Shown: one piece after another, positions 33,714-43,457 of the stretch
Numbering within the stretch: the stretch's first letter is position 1
Layout: the number at the start of each line of letters is the position of its first letter
NCBI RefSeq assembly: GCF_023278365.1
Contig: NZ_CP075338.1
Location: forward strand, 992,001 to 1,056,000
DNA length: 64,000 bases
Origin: Epilithonimonas zeae
Lineage (GTDB): Bacteria; Bacteroidota; Bacteroidia; Flavobacteriales; Weeksellaceae
Direction: 5' to 3'
Made by a program: the position numbers and the translations under genes
The notes under the pieces: model-generated
Seen by the model: the letters and a program-made list of their open reading frames with translations, nothing else
What the model was told of the DNA's origin: nothing
Database searches by the model: none

Positions 33714-33743
33714 AACTCCTGAAGATTGATTCTTCGGGAGTTT
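33714..33743. terminator. Bidirectional terminator
   Basis: ACTCCTGAAGA, a short loop, then TTCTTCGGGAGT with A- and T-rich flanks, between the 123-aa gene and the convergent DJ-1 family gene. Confidence 0.8.
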
Positions 33744-33756
33744 TCTATTTTTAGGA

Positions 33757-34305
33757 TTAAAGATTTTGATCTTCGTGTTTTCCTTCTTTAATTTCTTCTA
33801 CCATTTTCGCATTGAAAGCCGGCAAATCTTCCGGAGTTCGACTGGTTACCAAACCATTATCTACCACTACTTCACTATATTCCCAAACAGCGCCCGCATT
33901 TTTAAGATCAGCACTTATAGAGTTTACCGAGGTCATCTTTCTGCCTTCTACGGCACCTGCATTGATTAGGATCTGCGGACCGTGGCAAATAGCAGCGACC
34001 GGTTTATGTTGTTTGAAGAAATCCTGTACAAACGATATAGCCTTTTCATCGGTTCTTAATTGATCCGGATTAATAACACCGCCCGGAAGAACTAACGCAT
34101 CGTAATCAGAAGCTGAAACCTCATTTAAGGTCTTATCCACTTCATAATCTCTTCCCCAATCTTTCTCAGCCCACGCTTTGATGGTTCCTGATTTTGGACT
34201 TACAATGTGGGTAATCCATCCAAACTGTTGTAAGTAATCTTTTGGAGATTTCAATTCGCTTTCTTCGAAGCCATCAGTTGCGAGTATTGCAATTTTCTTT
34301 GACAT
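33757..34305 (-). CDS. DJ-1/PfpI family protein
   Basis: A 182-residue class I glutamine amidotransferase-like protein. Seen: IAILATDGFEESEL at the N-terminus with the conserved Glu, the nucleophile cysteine in VAAICHGPQILI (about residue 107) and VLPGGVINPDQLR. It resembles the YhbO/PfpI group, described as proteases, chaperones or deglycases acting on glyoxal-damaged proteins; the true activity is debated. Single-gene unit on the minus strand. Confidence 0.9.
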   Translation of the reverse strand: MSKKIAILATDGFEESELKSPKDYLQQFGWITHIVSPKSGTIKAWAEKDWGRDYEVDKTLNEVSASDYDALVLPGGVINPDQLRTDEKAISFVQDFFKQHKPVAAICHGPQILINAGAVEGRKMTSVNSISADLKNAGAVWEYSEVVVDNGLVTSRTPEDLPAFNAKMVEEIKEGKHEDQNL

Positions 34306-34507
34306 AATAAATATTTTTTGTGATTAATATGGTCACAGTAAGGAAAATATTATGCCGATGAAGACCTTTATAATTATAAAACTTTGTTAAAGGTAAAGCG
34401 ATTCGTGTTACGGGTTTTGTCAGGTGCGAAAATTAAAGTTTTTTTTTGTAGAAATTAGTTTTAGAATAGAAACTAGAAATTGCAATATGGTTAAATTTGC
34501 AGCTTAA

Positions 34508-34873
<366 letters not shown>

Positions 34874-34974
34874 TCTGTTAATATGAGTGAAGGAAAGCAA
34901 CCTCACCGGTTCGAGTAGAGAAATGTATTAAGAATCTAAATAATCATTCATCATTTAAAATTTATAATTCATAA

Positions 34975-35607
34975 TTATATCAGCTTATTCTCCGCTGCTA
35001 TCTTTACTAATTCGATCATATTTTTAGCTTTGAACTTTTGAAGCAGGTTTCTGCGGTGGGTTTCTACGGTAATGACCGAGATAAAAAGTTTCTCTCCAAT
35101 CTCAATAGACGTATGACCATCCGCAATGGCTGAGAGAATCTGCTTTTCCCGCTTGGTTAATCTTGGTAATTCGAAGTTGTCTGATGAAGCACTGAGCACG
35201 ATTTCCTGAACTTCTTTACTCAAAGCTAAGTCACCATTGATGGCTTTATTGATACAATCTGTAATTTCTTTGGGATTGGCATTTTTGAGGATGTAACCAT
35301 TACCGCCATTTTCCAGAAAGCGAAAGATAATACTACGTTCTGCCTGATTGCTGATCCCAATAACAATGGTTTTGGGTAGTCTTTGCTTGATGCTTTTACA
35401 GAAGTCTAGACCGCTACCATCGTTTAGGACAATGTCCAGTAATACAACATCCACTTGGTTTTCCTGAATAAAATCCAAAATAGCAGACCCTTTGGTAAAG
35501 GAAAAGATTTGGAACTGATTATCCTGTTGCAAAAGTGATTTAAGACCTTCCAGAATCATTGGATGGTCATCTACAATAGCCAGATTGAGTCGGGGTTTGT
35601 TATACAT
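34975..35607 (-). CDS. NarL/LuxR-type response regulator
   Basis: A 210-residue regulator: receiver domain (residues ~8-125, with the acidic pair in IVDDHPM and the phosphoacceptor Asp in DVVLLDIVLNDG) and a C-terminal LuxR-type HTH (about 147-205, LTKREKQILSAIADGHTSIE, ISVITVETHRRNLL). It overlaps the upstream histidine kinase gene by eight bases, so they form one operon. Candidate binding palindromes lie ahead of the kinase gene at 37628-37708. Confidence 0.94.
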   Translation of the reverse strand: MYNKPRLNLAIVDDHPMILEGLKSLLQQDNQFQIFSFTKGSAILDFIQENQVDVVLLDIVLNDGSGLDFCKSIKQRLPKTIVIGISNQAERSIIFRFLENGGNGYILKNANPKEITDCINKAINGDLALSKEVQEIVLSASSDNFELPRLTKREKQILSAIADGHTSIEIGEKLFISVITVETHRRNLLQKFKAKNMIELVKIAAENKLI

Positions 35608-37564
35608 AGCATTCTACATTGATGGTTGTTCCTTCGCCTTTTACCGAATGGATCTCTACTTTTCCATTAATCAGGCGGACACGGTTTTCTATATTCTTTA
35701 AACCTAATCCATATGTGATCTGGGACTTATCGAAACCTACACCATCGTCTTCTACAGTTAAGGTAAGCGTATTACCGTCCTGACTGATTTGGACAATCAC
35801 ATTGTTGGCCTGCGCATATTTGATGACATTGCTTATGCTTTCTTGCGCAATACGATAAAATGCTAGTTGAATCTGGAAAGGAACTTTATCTGACACATCA
35901 AACGCCTCAAACTGAATCGAGAAATGTTTGTGTGTCATTGATTCGCAGAGTTCTTTCAGGGCTGTTTCCAATCCTAAATTCTTGAGCGTTTCTGGCATCA
36001 GGTTTCTGGAGATTCTTCTCATCTCCGAGATAGACTTATCTAATTTCTCAACTATATCGGTCGATTGGTAAAGCTCATTAGAAGAGATGGACATTCTGAT
36101 ATTAGCCAACATTCCGCCCATACTATCGTGGAGATCCTGAGCAATACGCTGTCTCTCCTGCTCTTCTCCCTGTAATACCGCTTGGGTTGCCTCATACTTT
36201 CTTTGGTTTTCTATGTAGAGCAAATCGTGCTGATGGCTAATGCTAATCTGCTGATTCAATTTTTGTTGTTTTCTATAGGTTAAATAAATCAAAATAGCGA
36301 TGATGAGACTTAGCCCTAATGCAATGGCCAAGATGGTAATACGCAGGTTTTTGTTTTTGGCAATCAACTCATTTCCCTTTTTCTCCTGTTCTAATTGATT
36401 AATCGTCTTTTGCTTTTCTATTGTCTTGTGCAGGATTTCGTATTCATTCAATTTCTGGAGAAGCTTTTGCTGATTAAGGCTATCACCCAAGTCATTGGAT
36501 TTCTTCATCCATTGGTAGGCTTCTTTAGAATTACCCAACACATCATTCACAGCTGCTAATTGTGTATAAGTGATTCTTCGGTTCAATGCTTCTTTACTTA
36601 ATATATTTTCTTTGAGGATTTGCTCCAACTGTTGCTTGGCTTTAACATAATTCTTTTGCATCAAATAGACATTATACATTCTGAAATACAAAAGATGCAA
36701 AAGCTTCAGCTGATTTTTAACTTTAGCCATCTTTACACCAGCATCCAGACTGCTAAGCGCTTTTGGATAATCCTGCTTGGTTGTATAGTACATCGCCTCC
36801 TGATAATAGTAATTGGTATAATGCTGAGACTGAGGATAATTCTGAAGCATCGCTTTGGCTTTATCCAAATAAACCTTTGCTGTTTTGCTGTCGGGTTTGT
36901 AGCAATAGTTACTTATAAGATTCAGATAGGTAATCAGGTGAACCGTCTTTGCTTTTGGGATCTGCTTCAGCACTTCCAAAGCCTTTTTATGATATTCTTC
37001 CGCTTTATCCAATTGTCCTACCGACATAAACGTCAATCCCAACTGGGTATAGCTGTATGCGAGCAATTCCTTGTTGTTGGTTTTCTCACTCAGCGGGATG
37101 CATTTCTCCGTTAGAGCCTTAACCAAGAAATCATAACTCTTGTCCTCTATCTGGACATAAGCCTCATTGTATAACGCTTTTATAAGAATACCTGAGTTTT
37201 TCTTATCATTCTGCAGGATTTTTATGGCCTGTTCATAATGTTTTTTAGCATCAGCCCTGCTCCCCTGATTGGTAGCGAATATCCCCTGGTAATATTCTAT
37301 CAGACCTTTTGAAAGGAGATTTTTCTTAGGGGAATTCAATACCGTGTTTAGAGCTTGAGCACTTTTCAGACTATCGGTAGTTGCCCAATATTCTGATAAC
37401 AGCAGGTAATTCTGCAAAACCACTCTATCATCCTTACTTGTTTTGATGGTATGATTAATCTGATCCAGATATCTGACCTCATCTATCGGAATCAGCTGTT
37501 GTGATCTGCAGAGTTCACTCAAAAGCAAAAACACCAGTAATAAAAATGTATTTCTGAACATCAT
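35600..37564 (-). CDS. TPR-containing sensor histidine kinase (HisKA_3 type)
   Basis: A 654-residue kinase: signal/anchor (1-21), a TPR-rich periplasmic region (about 40-395), a membrane helix (about 405-425, ITILAIALGLSLIIAILIY), the HisKA_3 dimerisation domain with the phosphorylated His in RIAQDLHDSMGGMLA, and a C-terminal HATPase_c domain (VEDDGVGFDKS, YGLGLKNIENRV). This NarX-like type pairs with LuxR-type regulators, and its partner gene follows with an eight-base overlap. Confidence 0.93.
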   Translation of the reverse strand: MMFRNTFLLLVFLLLSELCRSQQLIPIDEVRYLDQINHTIKTSKDDRVVLQNYLLLSEYWATTDSLKSAQALNTVLNSPKKNLLSKGLIEYYQGIFATNQGSRADAKKHYEQAIKILQNDKKNSGILIKALYNEAYVQIEDKSYDFLVKALTEKCIPLSEKTNNKELLAYSYTQLGLTFMSVGQLDKAEEYHKKALEVLKQIPKAKTVHLITYLNLISNYCYKPDSKTAKVYLDKAKAMLQNYPQSQHYTNYYYQEAMYYTTKQDYPKALSSLDAGVKMAKVKNQLKLLHLLYFRMYNVYLMQKNYVKAKQQLEQILKENILSKEALNRRITYTQLAAVNDVLGNSKEAYQWMKKSNDLGDSLNQQKLLQKLNEYEILHKTIEKQKTINQLEQEKKGNELIAKNKNLRITILAIALGLSLIIAILIYLTYRKQQKLNQQISISHQHDLLYIENQRKYEATQAVLQGEEQERQRIAQDLHDSMGGMLANIRMSISSNELYQSTDIVEKLDKSISEMRRISRNLMPETLKNLGLETALKELCESMTHKHFSIQFEAFDVSDKVPFQIQLAFYRIAQESISNVIKYAQANNVIVQISQDGNTLTLTVEDDGVGFDKSQITYGLGLKNIENRVRLINGKVEIHSVKGEGTTINVECYV

Positions 37565-37627
37565 TCCCTAATTATACTACAAATATCTAAATAAAAAAAA
37601 CGCAATGTCCGACCAACACTTAAAATC

Positions 37628-37708
37628 ATGGTAAACCATTAGAAATAAAATCATCGTTTCCGATGATTGCTTCCCCAAGCCATTCTGCGGAAATTTGTGA
37701 CTCACAAA
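37628..37708. promoter_or_regulatory. Three palindromes in the divergent kinase/lipoprotein region
   Basis: ATGGT-AA-ACCAT (37628-37639), ATCATCG-TTTC-CGATGAT (37650-37667... arms 37650-37656 and 37661-37667) and TTTGTGA-C-TCACAAA (37694-37708). They lie between the leftward sensor kinase gene and the rightward lipoprotein gene at 37726. LuxR-type regulators usually bind such short dyads, so one or more may be sites for the regulator at 34975. Confidence 0.4.
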
Positions 37709-37725
37709 CCTATAAAAATAATATT

Positions 37726-38208
37726 ATGAAAAAGATAAGCACCAGAATAGCTCTATATGGATTTTTATCTGTAATGACTTTCGGAACTGTTTTAACAAGC
37801 TGCAGCAAGGATAATGATGACATCGTGGATGAGGTTATCGGACAAAGCAGCCATTATAAAGTGACCGTAACGCTTGAAAATGTAAATCCTGATGATGATT
37901 TTGTCTCTGTAAGCTTAGCTGGAGGCACAGGCGGTACAAAGTCTGATATCTGGAAAGTAAACGGTGTGGTACGTACCGGAGAATCAGCAATTGGTCTAAA
38001 TGATAATGACTTTGCAGGCTCAACAAAAACCTATGTTATCGAAACTACCGAACCTATCAGAGCATTTGCCAATGGTGTACAGATTATTAATTACGGCGCA
38101 CCAATGACTGTGAAATACAAAATTGAAAAAGGCGGCAAAGTTGAAATTAACGAGAATTTAACCTTAACCGGAGATGGTTCTGACTTCACCAAGCAATATT
38201 CTTTCTAA
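37726..38208 (+). CDS. Hypothetical lipoprotein (160 aa)
   Basis: Lipoprotein signal with lipobox LTSC (cysteine about residue 24) and an acidic SKDNDDIVDE linker, typical of flavobacterial surface lipoproteins. The mature part is a small beta-sandwich-like domain (HYKVTVTLENVNPDDDFVS, GGKVEINENLTLTGDG). The ATG at 37726 is chosen because it opens the signal peptide; an upstream start at 37663 does not. It is divergent from the TPR histidine kinase operon and is a likely target of it. Function unknown. Confidence 0.75.
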   Translation: MKKISTRIALYGFLSVMTFGTVLTSCSKDNDDIVDEVIGQSSHYKVTVTLENVNPDDDFVSVSLAGGTGGTKSDIWKVNGVVRTGESAIGLNDNDFAGSTKTYVIETTEPIRAFANGVQIINYGAPMTVKYKIEKGGKVEINENLTLTGDGSDFTKQYSF

Positions 38209-38259
38209 ACACAAATCTCACATATAGCATTGGTTTAATACCAAAGGCTTATTTATAAA

Positions 38260-38287
38260 AATCCTGAGAATAGTCTCAGGATTTTTG
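38260..38287 (+). terminator. Terminator of the 160-aa lipoprotein gene
   Basis: AATCCTGAGA, a short loop, TCTCAGGATTTTTG. It lies about 50 bases after the stop. Confidence 0.85.
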
Positions 38288-38385
38288 TTGGTATTGCTCC
38301 TCTAATACACGTAAATTTCTGATGTCTTGAATGTTATATTATTTTATTTATACTAATAATTAAGAATACGCTTAATTAAAAATAA

Positions 38386-40131
38386 CTAACCCACCAACTC
38401 CGTCTTCACTCCTTCTTTCTCCAACTGATCCTGCAATTCTTTGATATAAACTTTAACCGTCTCTTTTGATTCGGAGAGTAAAGTGACTTTGGTAGAAAAG
38501 TGGGTATTAAAACTCTTTTTACCATTTTTCATCACGATCTGCATTCTGCCACTGTAACCGCTATTGGTTCGGTAATTGGATATGACTGAAAAAATGACTT
38601 TGTCAATCTTTGTGAGTTGGTATCTTTTAAAATTCATGTTGTTGAACATCAGATAACCGTCTTGCAATATAAAAGGTGAGATCTTTTTATTCCTTAAAAG
38701 GAAAGCGACTAAACCAACGATGCCACCTCCTCCCAAAATTAGTAAATAAGGCCAATACCATCCTCTATTATAAGAGACACTGGATGTCAAAATATTATCG
38801 CTTGGAGGAAACGACAGTGCCTCTGAACGTCTTAGCTTCTGGATATCATCATACCTCAAGTCGGATTTGGTAAGGATATCTCGTACTGTAGCTTCATCCT
38901 TAATTTCATAAACTGCTGATGACATCAAATTGGAGCTGCCAAAGTTGTCCAAATAAAAGTATTGCTTACCAGCCTGCCAAATATTAATGTAGGGATTCTC
39001 ACCATTGTCCAGCTTTTTAAAGTCTGATGCACCGACATCTTCCAGCGCCATCAAATGGGTAGATCGACTGCTCAAACCTGTTTTTCTGCCCCAATGTTCC
39101 GAAGCGGTCAGAAAATAAACCTTATTAGCACTGGCAAAAACATCCGGAGCCAAGTGAGTGAACTGATTATCTACAAAGGGATTGTCTCCAGCCCGCTTTA
39201 TTTTTTCAGATTCGGGGTCGTAAAAATAGAAACCTTCCCGGCAACTGAACAATGGCTGATTGGCGTGATTCAGATTTGAACTCAACATCTTGTAAGGTGC
39301 TTTGGAAAAATTAAAACTATGTCCATCGGCATACACCATCCCGTGTATGCTATCAATAAGATAAGCGCTTCTGGATGGGACATCACCTTCTATCCCTACC
39401 TCAAATAAACTGTTATTATAAACAAGAGGCAACAATTGGTTTTCGTAATATACATTCTTACCATCAGTAAAATAACTCGTACTTTCCCGCTCCTGTCTAT
39501 CTGCATACCGTATATTAAGTGGACGTATGGATTTAGGATCTGCTTTTGGCATCACTTGTCCTCTAAAAAAAGACTGATGGGCATTGCCACCAATATCAAA
39601 ACCCTTTTTTGAAGTGTAGAACTGATTCTTTGGAAGTTCAACAAATGGATACCAATAGGTCTGTGGTTTCTCGGCAGTCCCCATACTCTGCCTTACCAAT
39701 TGTAAGACTTCTTTTAAAGTGCCAAGCTCCTCATTACGCTCCGAGTTTCTGGCACAGAAGTAAGTTGTCTTGCCGTCGGTATAATAATTATTAGTGAGCG
39801 CTTTCAGATTATTGGGATTGAGTTCTTGAAGAATGATATTTCCAGCGTACACATGATTGCCATCCCAACCGATGTGCGCATCCTGATAATTATCTGTAAA
39901 AGTCTTAAAGGTCTTGGCATCGGCTCCTTTCACTTCATAATAGCCATTACTCGGTACTGCTGCATAGACTTTGCCTTTGTAAGTGCAAAACACACTATTG
40001 AGATCGGTGTTAGGTGTATTGTTAGTAATAGGTTCTGCTTTGTCTGACAAAGAGACATATAAAATACCAAAACAGGCAACAAAGATGAAAATCAATAAGC
40101 CACCAATGAAAATTCGGAATCTATAGAACAT
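38386..40131 (-). CDS. DKNYY domain membrane protein (581 aa)
   Basis: An N-terminal membrane helix (about residues 6-27), a large exported region of DKNYY-type repeats that each pair a display strand with a tyrosine-rich turn (TDGKTTYFCAR, TDGKNVYYENQLL, SANKVYFLTAS, AGKQYFYLDNFG), then a second membrane helix (about 467-487) and a C-terminal cytoplasmic domain (about 490-581) with PH-like strands. DKNYY proteins are described in fusobacteria and Bacteroidota; their function is unknown. Single-gene unit. Confidence 0.8.
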   Translation of the reverse strand: MFYRFRIFIGGLLIFIFVACFGILYVSLSDKAEPITNNTPNTDLNSVFCTYKGKVYAAVPSNGYYEVKGADAKTFKTFTDNYQDAHIGWDGNHVYAGNIILQELNPNNLKALTNNYYTDGKTTYFCARNSERNEELGTLKEVLQLVRQSMGTAEKPQTYWYPFVELPKNQFYTSKKGFDIGGNAHQSFFRGQVMPKADPKSIRPLNIRYADRQERESTSYFTDGKNVYYENQLLPLVYNNSLFEVGIEGDVPSRSAYLIDSIHGMVYADGHSFNFSKAPYKMLSSNLNHANQPLFSCREGFYFYDPESEKIKRAGDNPFVDNQFTHLAPDVFASANKVYFLTASEHWGRKTGLSSRSTHLMALEDVGASDFKKLDNGENPYINIWQAGKQYFYLDNFGSSNLMSSAVYEIKDEATVRDILTKSDLRYDDIQKLRRSEALSFPPSDNILTSSVSYNRGWYWPYLLILGGGGIVGLVAFLLRNKKISPFILQDGYLMFNNMNFKRYQLTKIDKVIFSVISNYRTNSGYSGRMQIVMKNGKKSFNTHFSTKVTLLSESKETVKVYIKELQDQLEKEGVKTELVG

Positions 40132-40205
40132 GAAGTGTTTTTATAGAGGTTGATTCTCAAATTTAATAAAAAGATTGGTTACTAATGGTTAATTATTAAT
40201 GATGA

Positions 40206-41162
40206 TTAAATTCCGAAGTTGATAAATAAGCTGAATCTGGATTTGGCTTCGATATCACCACCTGCCAATTGGGTATAAGCAGGCAACATCAGCTCGCTAC
40301 CGAGACTGAGCTTCTTGTAAGACACTTCGAATCCCAATCTACCATACAAGGCACTGCCAGCCGTCTTGGGCATTACCTCGCCAAACTGCTTGTTCCAGTC
40401 ATAGACTTCACCTTGCAAGCCCAATTTTCCAGAAAAGATACTAGTCTCATTACGCCATAATCTGTAAAATCCAGTTGCAGCATAATTCCATTGGTTACCA
40501 AAGCGGTAGTGTTTTTTATTTTCGGTTTTGATAGTGTAGTCGGTATTTATCATCAATGCAAAGAGGTTTTTCTGGAATTTATAACTCAATGCCAACTGGT
40601 AATCCCAGCTTCCTGTTCCCAATTGGAAACTTGGATTAACGCCTGTAATTCCTTTCTCATCAAATCTCCCCAACGGAATTTTTACACCTACACCACCATT
40701 CAGCTGATGGTAGTCGTTTTCGGATTTGAGGATTTCGTAAATTCCCATCACACTAGCATCTCCTATCCCACTGATGTTGATATCGCCCTGCAAAGTTTTC
40801 TTCTCGTGAAACTGAAACGGAATACTCCCATAAATACTTAGCTTCTGAGTTATCGGAATCTTACCCCAAACCTGAATGGTATTGAAATATTGATCCTGCG
40901 TCAAATCCTGCGTGAACAAGTTTTCTTTAGCCTTGTAATGTTGCGCAAAATATTTGACTCCGATGAATTGGGGATTCAATAACGATTCGAAGCCAGAAGA
41001 GCCATTGCCAGCAGCACAACCACAGGCGTCGCAGAATAATTTTTCGTATTTGGCTAAATACTGTAACTGGTTTTCATATTGAGGAATGTAAAGGCTGTCT
41101 CGGTTGGCTTTTATTTGCTGAGACAGGATGATTAGTATTAATATTATGATCGATTTTTTCAT
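40206..41162 (-). CDS. Outer-membrane beta-barrel protein of the MbnP/MbnH cluster (318 aa)
   Basis: A signal peptide (1-19), a segment with three close cysteines (C44, C47, C49 in LFCDACGCAAG) and then alternating amphipathic strands ending in an aromatic-type residue pattern (SRFSLFINFGI), as in outer-membrane barrels. It is the last gene of a leftward unit after MbnP-like and MbnH-like genes. The cysteine motif suggests metal binding, most likely copper, and the barrel could be a transporter. This is inference from context and motif only; no family name is certain. Confidence 0.72.
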   Translation of the reverse strand: MKKSIIILILIILSQQIKANRDSLYIPQYENQLQYLAKYEKLFCDACGCAAGNGSSGFESLLNPQFIGVKYFAQHYKAKENLFTQDLTQDQYFNTIQVWGKIPITQKLSIYGSIPFQFHEKKTLQGDINISGIGDASVMGIYEILKSENDYHQLNGGVGVKIPLGRFDEKGITGVNPSFQLGTGSWDYQLALSYKFQKNLFALMINTDYTIKTENKKHYRFGNQWNYAATGFYRLWRNETSIFSGKLGLQGEVYDWNKQFGEVMPKTAGSALYGRLGFEVSYKKLSLGSELMLPAYTQLAGGDIEAKSRFSLFINFGI

Positions 41163-41178
41163 TGTTGATTTTTATTTA

Positions 41179-41272
41179 ACCACAAAAGGCACAAAAGTTT
41201 TGGTTTTGAACACAAAGGGCACTAGGTTTTTGTTTCAAATGCTGTTGGTAGTCTCACAAAGGCGCTTCACTT
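41179..41272 (+). repeat. Dispersed repeat family C
   Basis: ACCACAAAAGGCACAAAAG, then ACACAAAGGGCAC and CTCACAAAGGCGCTTCAC. It matches the elements at 45709 and 50980 in core and order. It lies between the outer-membrane protein gene and the diheme protein gene. Confidence 0.55.
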
Positions 41273-41293
41273 TGATGAGATTTATATTTATTT

Positions 41294-41353
41294 CTCGCAG
41301 ATTTTTAGGATTTTACAGATTATTAAATCTGCTTGATCTGTAAAATCTGCGAG
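41294..41353. repeat. Palindromic repeat (CTCGCAGATTTT arms)
   Basis: CTCGCAGATTTT and, 36 bases on, AAAATCTGCGAG in perfect inversion, with inner matching ACAGAT/ATCTGT. A strong hairpin of a type often seen in flavobacterial intergenic DNA (from memory, not searched). Confidence 0.6.
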
Positions 41354-41368
41354 TTAATTATTATTGGA

Positions 41369-41392
41369 CATTGCTTCACTTCGTTCGCAATG
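41369..41392. repeat. Palindromic repeat (CATTGCGAACGAAGTGAAGCAATG)
   Basis: On the minus strand CATTGCGAACGAAGTGAAGCAATG is a near-palindrome with arms CATTGC and GCAATG. A third kind of repeat within one 257-base spacer. Confidence 0.55.
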
Positions 41393-41419
41393 ACAATAGC
41401 AGTTTCGTATTAATAGCTA

Positions 41420-42496
41420 CTATTCTGCAAATTGCTTGTTAGTAATAAATTGTTGGTCGGTGAGGGTTTTCAGGAAAGCGATGATGTACTGTTTTTCTAA
41501 AGTAGTCATTGGGAGACCAATATATCCGTTCTGTTTCAGAATCGGGTCCAGATTGGCTTGATTCTCTACATTATCCGAATAGAAATTGAGCACAGCATCC
41601 AAAGAATAGAAACGTCCGTCGTGCATATAAGGTGCAGTGTATTCTACATTTCGGAGGCTTGGCACACGGAATTTCATATTATCATTCCAATCCAATGTCA
41701 CACGGTATCTACCACGGTCGTCGTGCTGTGCATTGTAATACATTCCAGTATTTCGATAACTTTCATCGGTAAACAACTCTCCTGAATGACAGCTTGCACA
41801 TTTATTTTGAAATAATGCCATCCCTTGAGATTCTTCATTTGTGAAAGAAGCTTTTCCTTTCTTCATTCTGTCATATTTGGAATCGGCGGAAATCATTGTG
41901 ACCATAAACTGGGTCAACGCTTTCAATACTCTTTCGCCGGTAATATTCTCGTCGCCATAAGCTGCTTTGAATAGCTTTTTATAATTGGCATCTTGACTTT
42001 GTTTTGAAACGACTTCGGGCAGAGAACTGTCCATTTCAAAATCTGTAGTAATAGGAACCAAAGACCGCTCATCCAGATTATGGCTCACGCCATCCCAAGT
42101 GTAGTTTTTGAGAAATGCCATATTCTGAATTGGCGGTGCATTGCGGATGCCTAATTTATCATCAATACCGTGGCTCACAGGATGTCCGTGATGAGTGAAC
42201 GCATACTCCTGAATATGACAGAAACCACAAGAAATGGTATTGTTACGCGATAGTTTGCCTTCATAAAATAATTTCTTACCCAAGGCTACACCATTTACAG
42301 TTACAGGATTTTTTTCAATATCAAATGCCAACGCTGGAAAATTTGTCGGAACCTCCAGATTGTACGTTTTGTCTTCTTCAAAAGCTTCGCCTTCATATTC
42401 GTTGGAGCAAGACATTGATATTCCTGAAATTACAATGAATAAAATCCAAAGAGAACATAATCGCCCTCTTTGGAATTGTTGAATTGACTTAATCAT
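41420..42496 (-). CDS. MbnH-like diheme cytochrome c peroxidase family protein
   Basis: A 358-residue lipoprotein (lipobox MSC, C30) with two haem c motifs: CGFCH at 90-94 and CASCH at 233-237, as in the bacterial CcpA/MauG family. Its gene overlaps that of an MbnP-like protein by eight bases. In methanotrophs MbnH is a MauG relative that oxidises a tryptophan of its partner MbnP, which then binds copper. By this pairing I infer the same kind of modification here. A plain hydrogen peroxide-reducing cytochrome c peroxidase is the alternative. Confidence 0.85.
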   Translation of the reverse strand: MIKSIQQFQRGRLCSLWILFIVISGISMSCSNEYEGEAFEEDKTYNLEVPTNFPALAFDIEKNPVTVNGVALGKKLFYEGKLSRNNTISCGFCHIQEYAFTHHGHPVSHGIDDKLGIRNAPPIQNMAFLKNYTWDGVSHNLDERSLVPITTDFEMDSSLPEVVSKQSQDANYKKLFKAAYGDENITGERVLKALTQFMVTMISADSKYDRMKKGKASFTNEESQGMALFQNKCASCHSGELFTDESYRNTGMYYNAQHDDRGRYRVTLDWNDNMKFRVPSLRNVEYTAPYMHDGRFYSLDAVLNFYSDNVENQANLDPILKQNGYIGLPMTTLEKQYIIAFLKTLTDQQFITNKQFAE

Positions 42497-43310
42497 TATG
42501 AACGTGGTCTACTTTGAACATATTGATGAGGTTGTTGCTGACATTTACTAAATGTGCGCTGCTGCCCATCGCCATATTATTGTAAGTATCCAATGACAAC
42601 GTCGTTTTCCCACTCAAGTATTGGTTGAAATCTGCAAGAATATGAACAGAAGGTGTAATATCCTTATTCACTCTGGCTGTAGTCGGTAAATCCAAAACCA
42701 CTTCTCTATAAAGATCTGCGGTTCCGTTTGAGGAAACATCTCCCATATTGCCGCAATGGTTCATAAACTCGGTGTCAGGTGTTGATGTTCCATACTTGCC
42801 TTCAAGTTTTGTGAATATGTAACCTGCAGACCAAGACCAAGCCATTCCTTCTTGTTTGGCTTTGTCCCAAAACAAACCTTGTCCGTCCTGACCAATAAGA
42901 TAAGCCGCAGGGCTGATCCCCAAGCCTAATTTAATTTTTTTATAATTTCCTTTCGGGACTTCGCTGAGGTTAATGAAGACTATTCCAGCTTTGGCTTCTT
43001 CCTGATTGATAATGAAAGCACCTTTGTCAGGATTGTTGTAATGGTATCTAAATTCCGATCCGTTTTCATCGGTTAGTGAGATGTTGCTGATGATGTATTT
43101 AAGCGTTGAGAACTGGTGTTTTTGTCCTTTGACTGAGGTTTGTATGGTCTGATTCAAAACAATATCGCCGAGATTATAGAAGCCGTTCTCGAATTTGACT
43201 TGAAGATTTCCAGTTGTATTATCTTGGATATCGTCATCATCGTTGTTACTGCAAGATGAAAGAGTTATTATTGAGATTAATAGTAATGATAATAGTTTAT
43301 AGATTTTCAT
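42489..43310 (-). CDS. MbnP-like lipoprotein
   Basis: A 273-residue lipoprotein (lipobox SSC, C20) with an acidic NNDDDDIQD linker. The domain shows features of the MbnP family: LQVKFENGFYNLGD at the start, FSTLKYIISNISL, the core GMAWSWSAGYIFTKLEGKY with its tryptophans, and a C-terminal FKVDHVHND with histidines. MbnP proteins bind copper after a tryptophan is changed by MbnH. Its gene comes just before the MbnH-like gene with an eight-base overlap. Probably a periplasmic or outer-membrane copper-binding protein. Confidence 0.85.
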   Translation of the reverse strand: MKIYKLLSLLLISIITLSSCSNNDDDDIQDNTTGNLQVKFENGFYNLGDIVLNQTIQTSVKGQKHQFSTLKYIISNISLTDENGSEFRYHYNNPDKGAFIINQEEAKAGIVFINLSEVPKGNYKKIKLGLGISPAAYLIGQDGQGLFWDKAKQEGMAWSWSAGYIFTKLEGKYGTSTPDTEFMNHCGNMGDVSSNGTADLYREVVLDLPTTARVNKDITPSVHILADFNQYLSGKTTLSLDTYNNMAMGSSAHLVNVSNNLINMFKVDHVHND

Positions 43311-43348
43311 TTGTTAGATGTTATGATTGATAATTTTTAAAGGTTTTT

Positions 43349-43404
43349 ATCACAAAGGCAAAAGATTTTTTAAACAATTCTTCGTTTCTAAGGCACAAAG
43401 GCTT
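43349..43404 (+). repeat. Dispersed repeat family C (short copy)
   Basis: ATCACAAAGGCAAAAG and GGCACAAAGGC within about 55 bases. It lies between the MbnP-like gene and the GC-rich element at 43458-43593. Confidence 0.45.
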
Positions 43405-43457
43405 GACTTCGTCAATATTGATAAAGACTGTTATTTTTTGCTGAAATGTGAGTTTTT

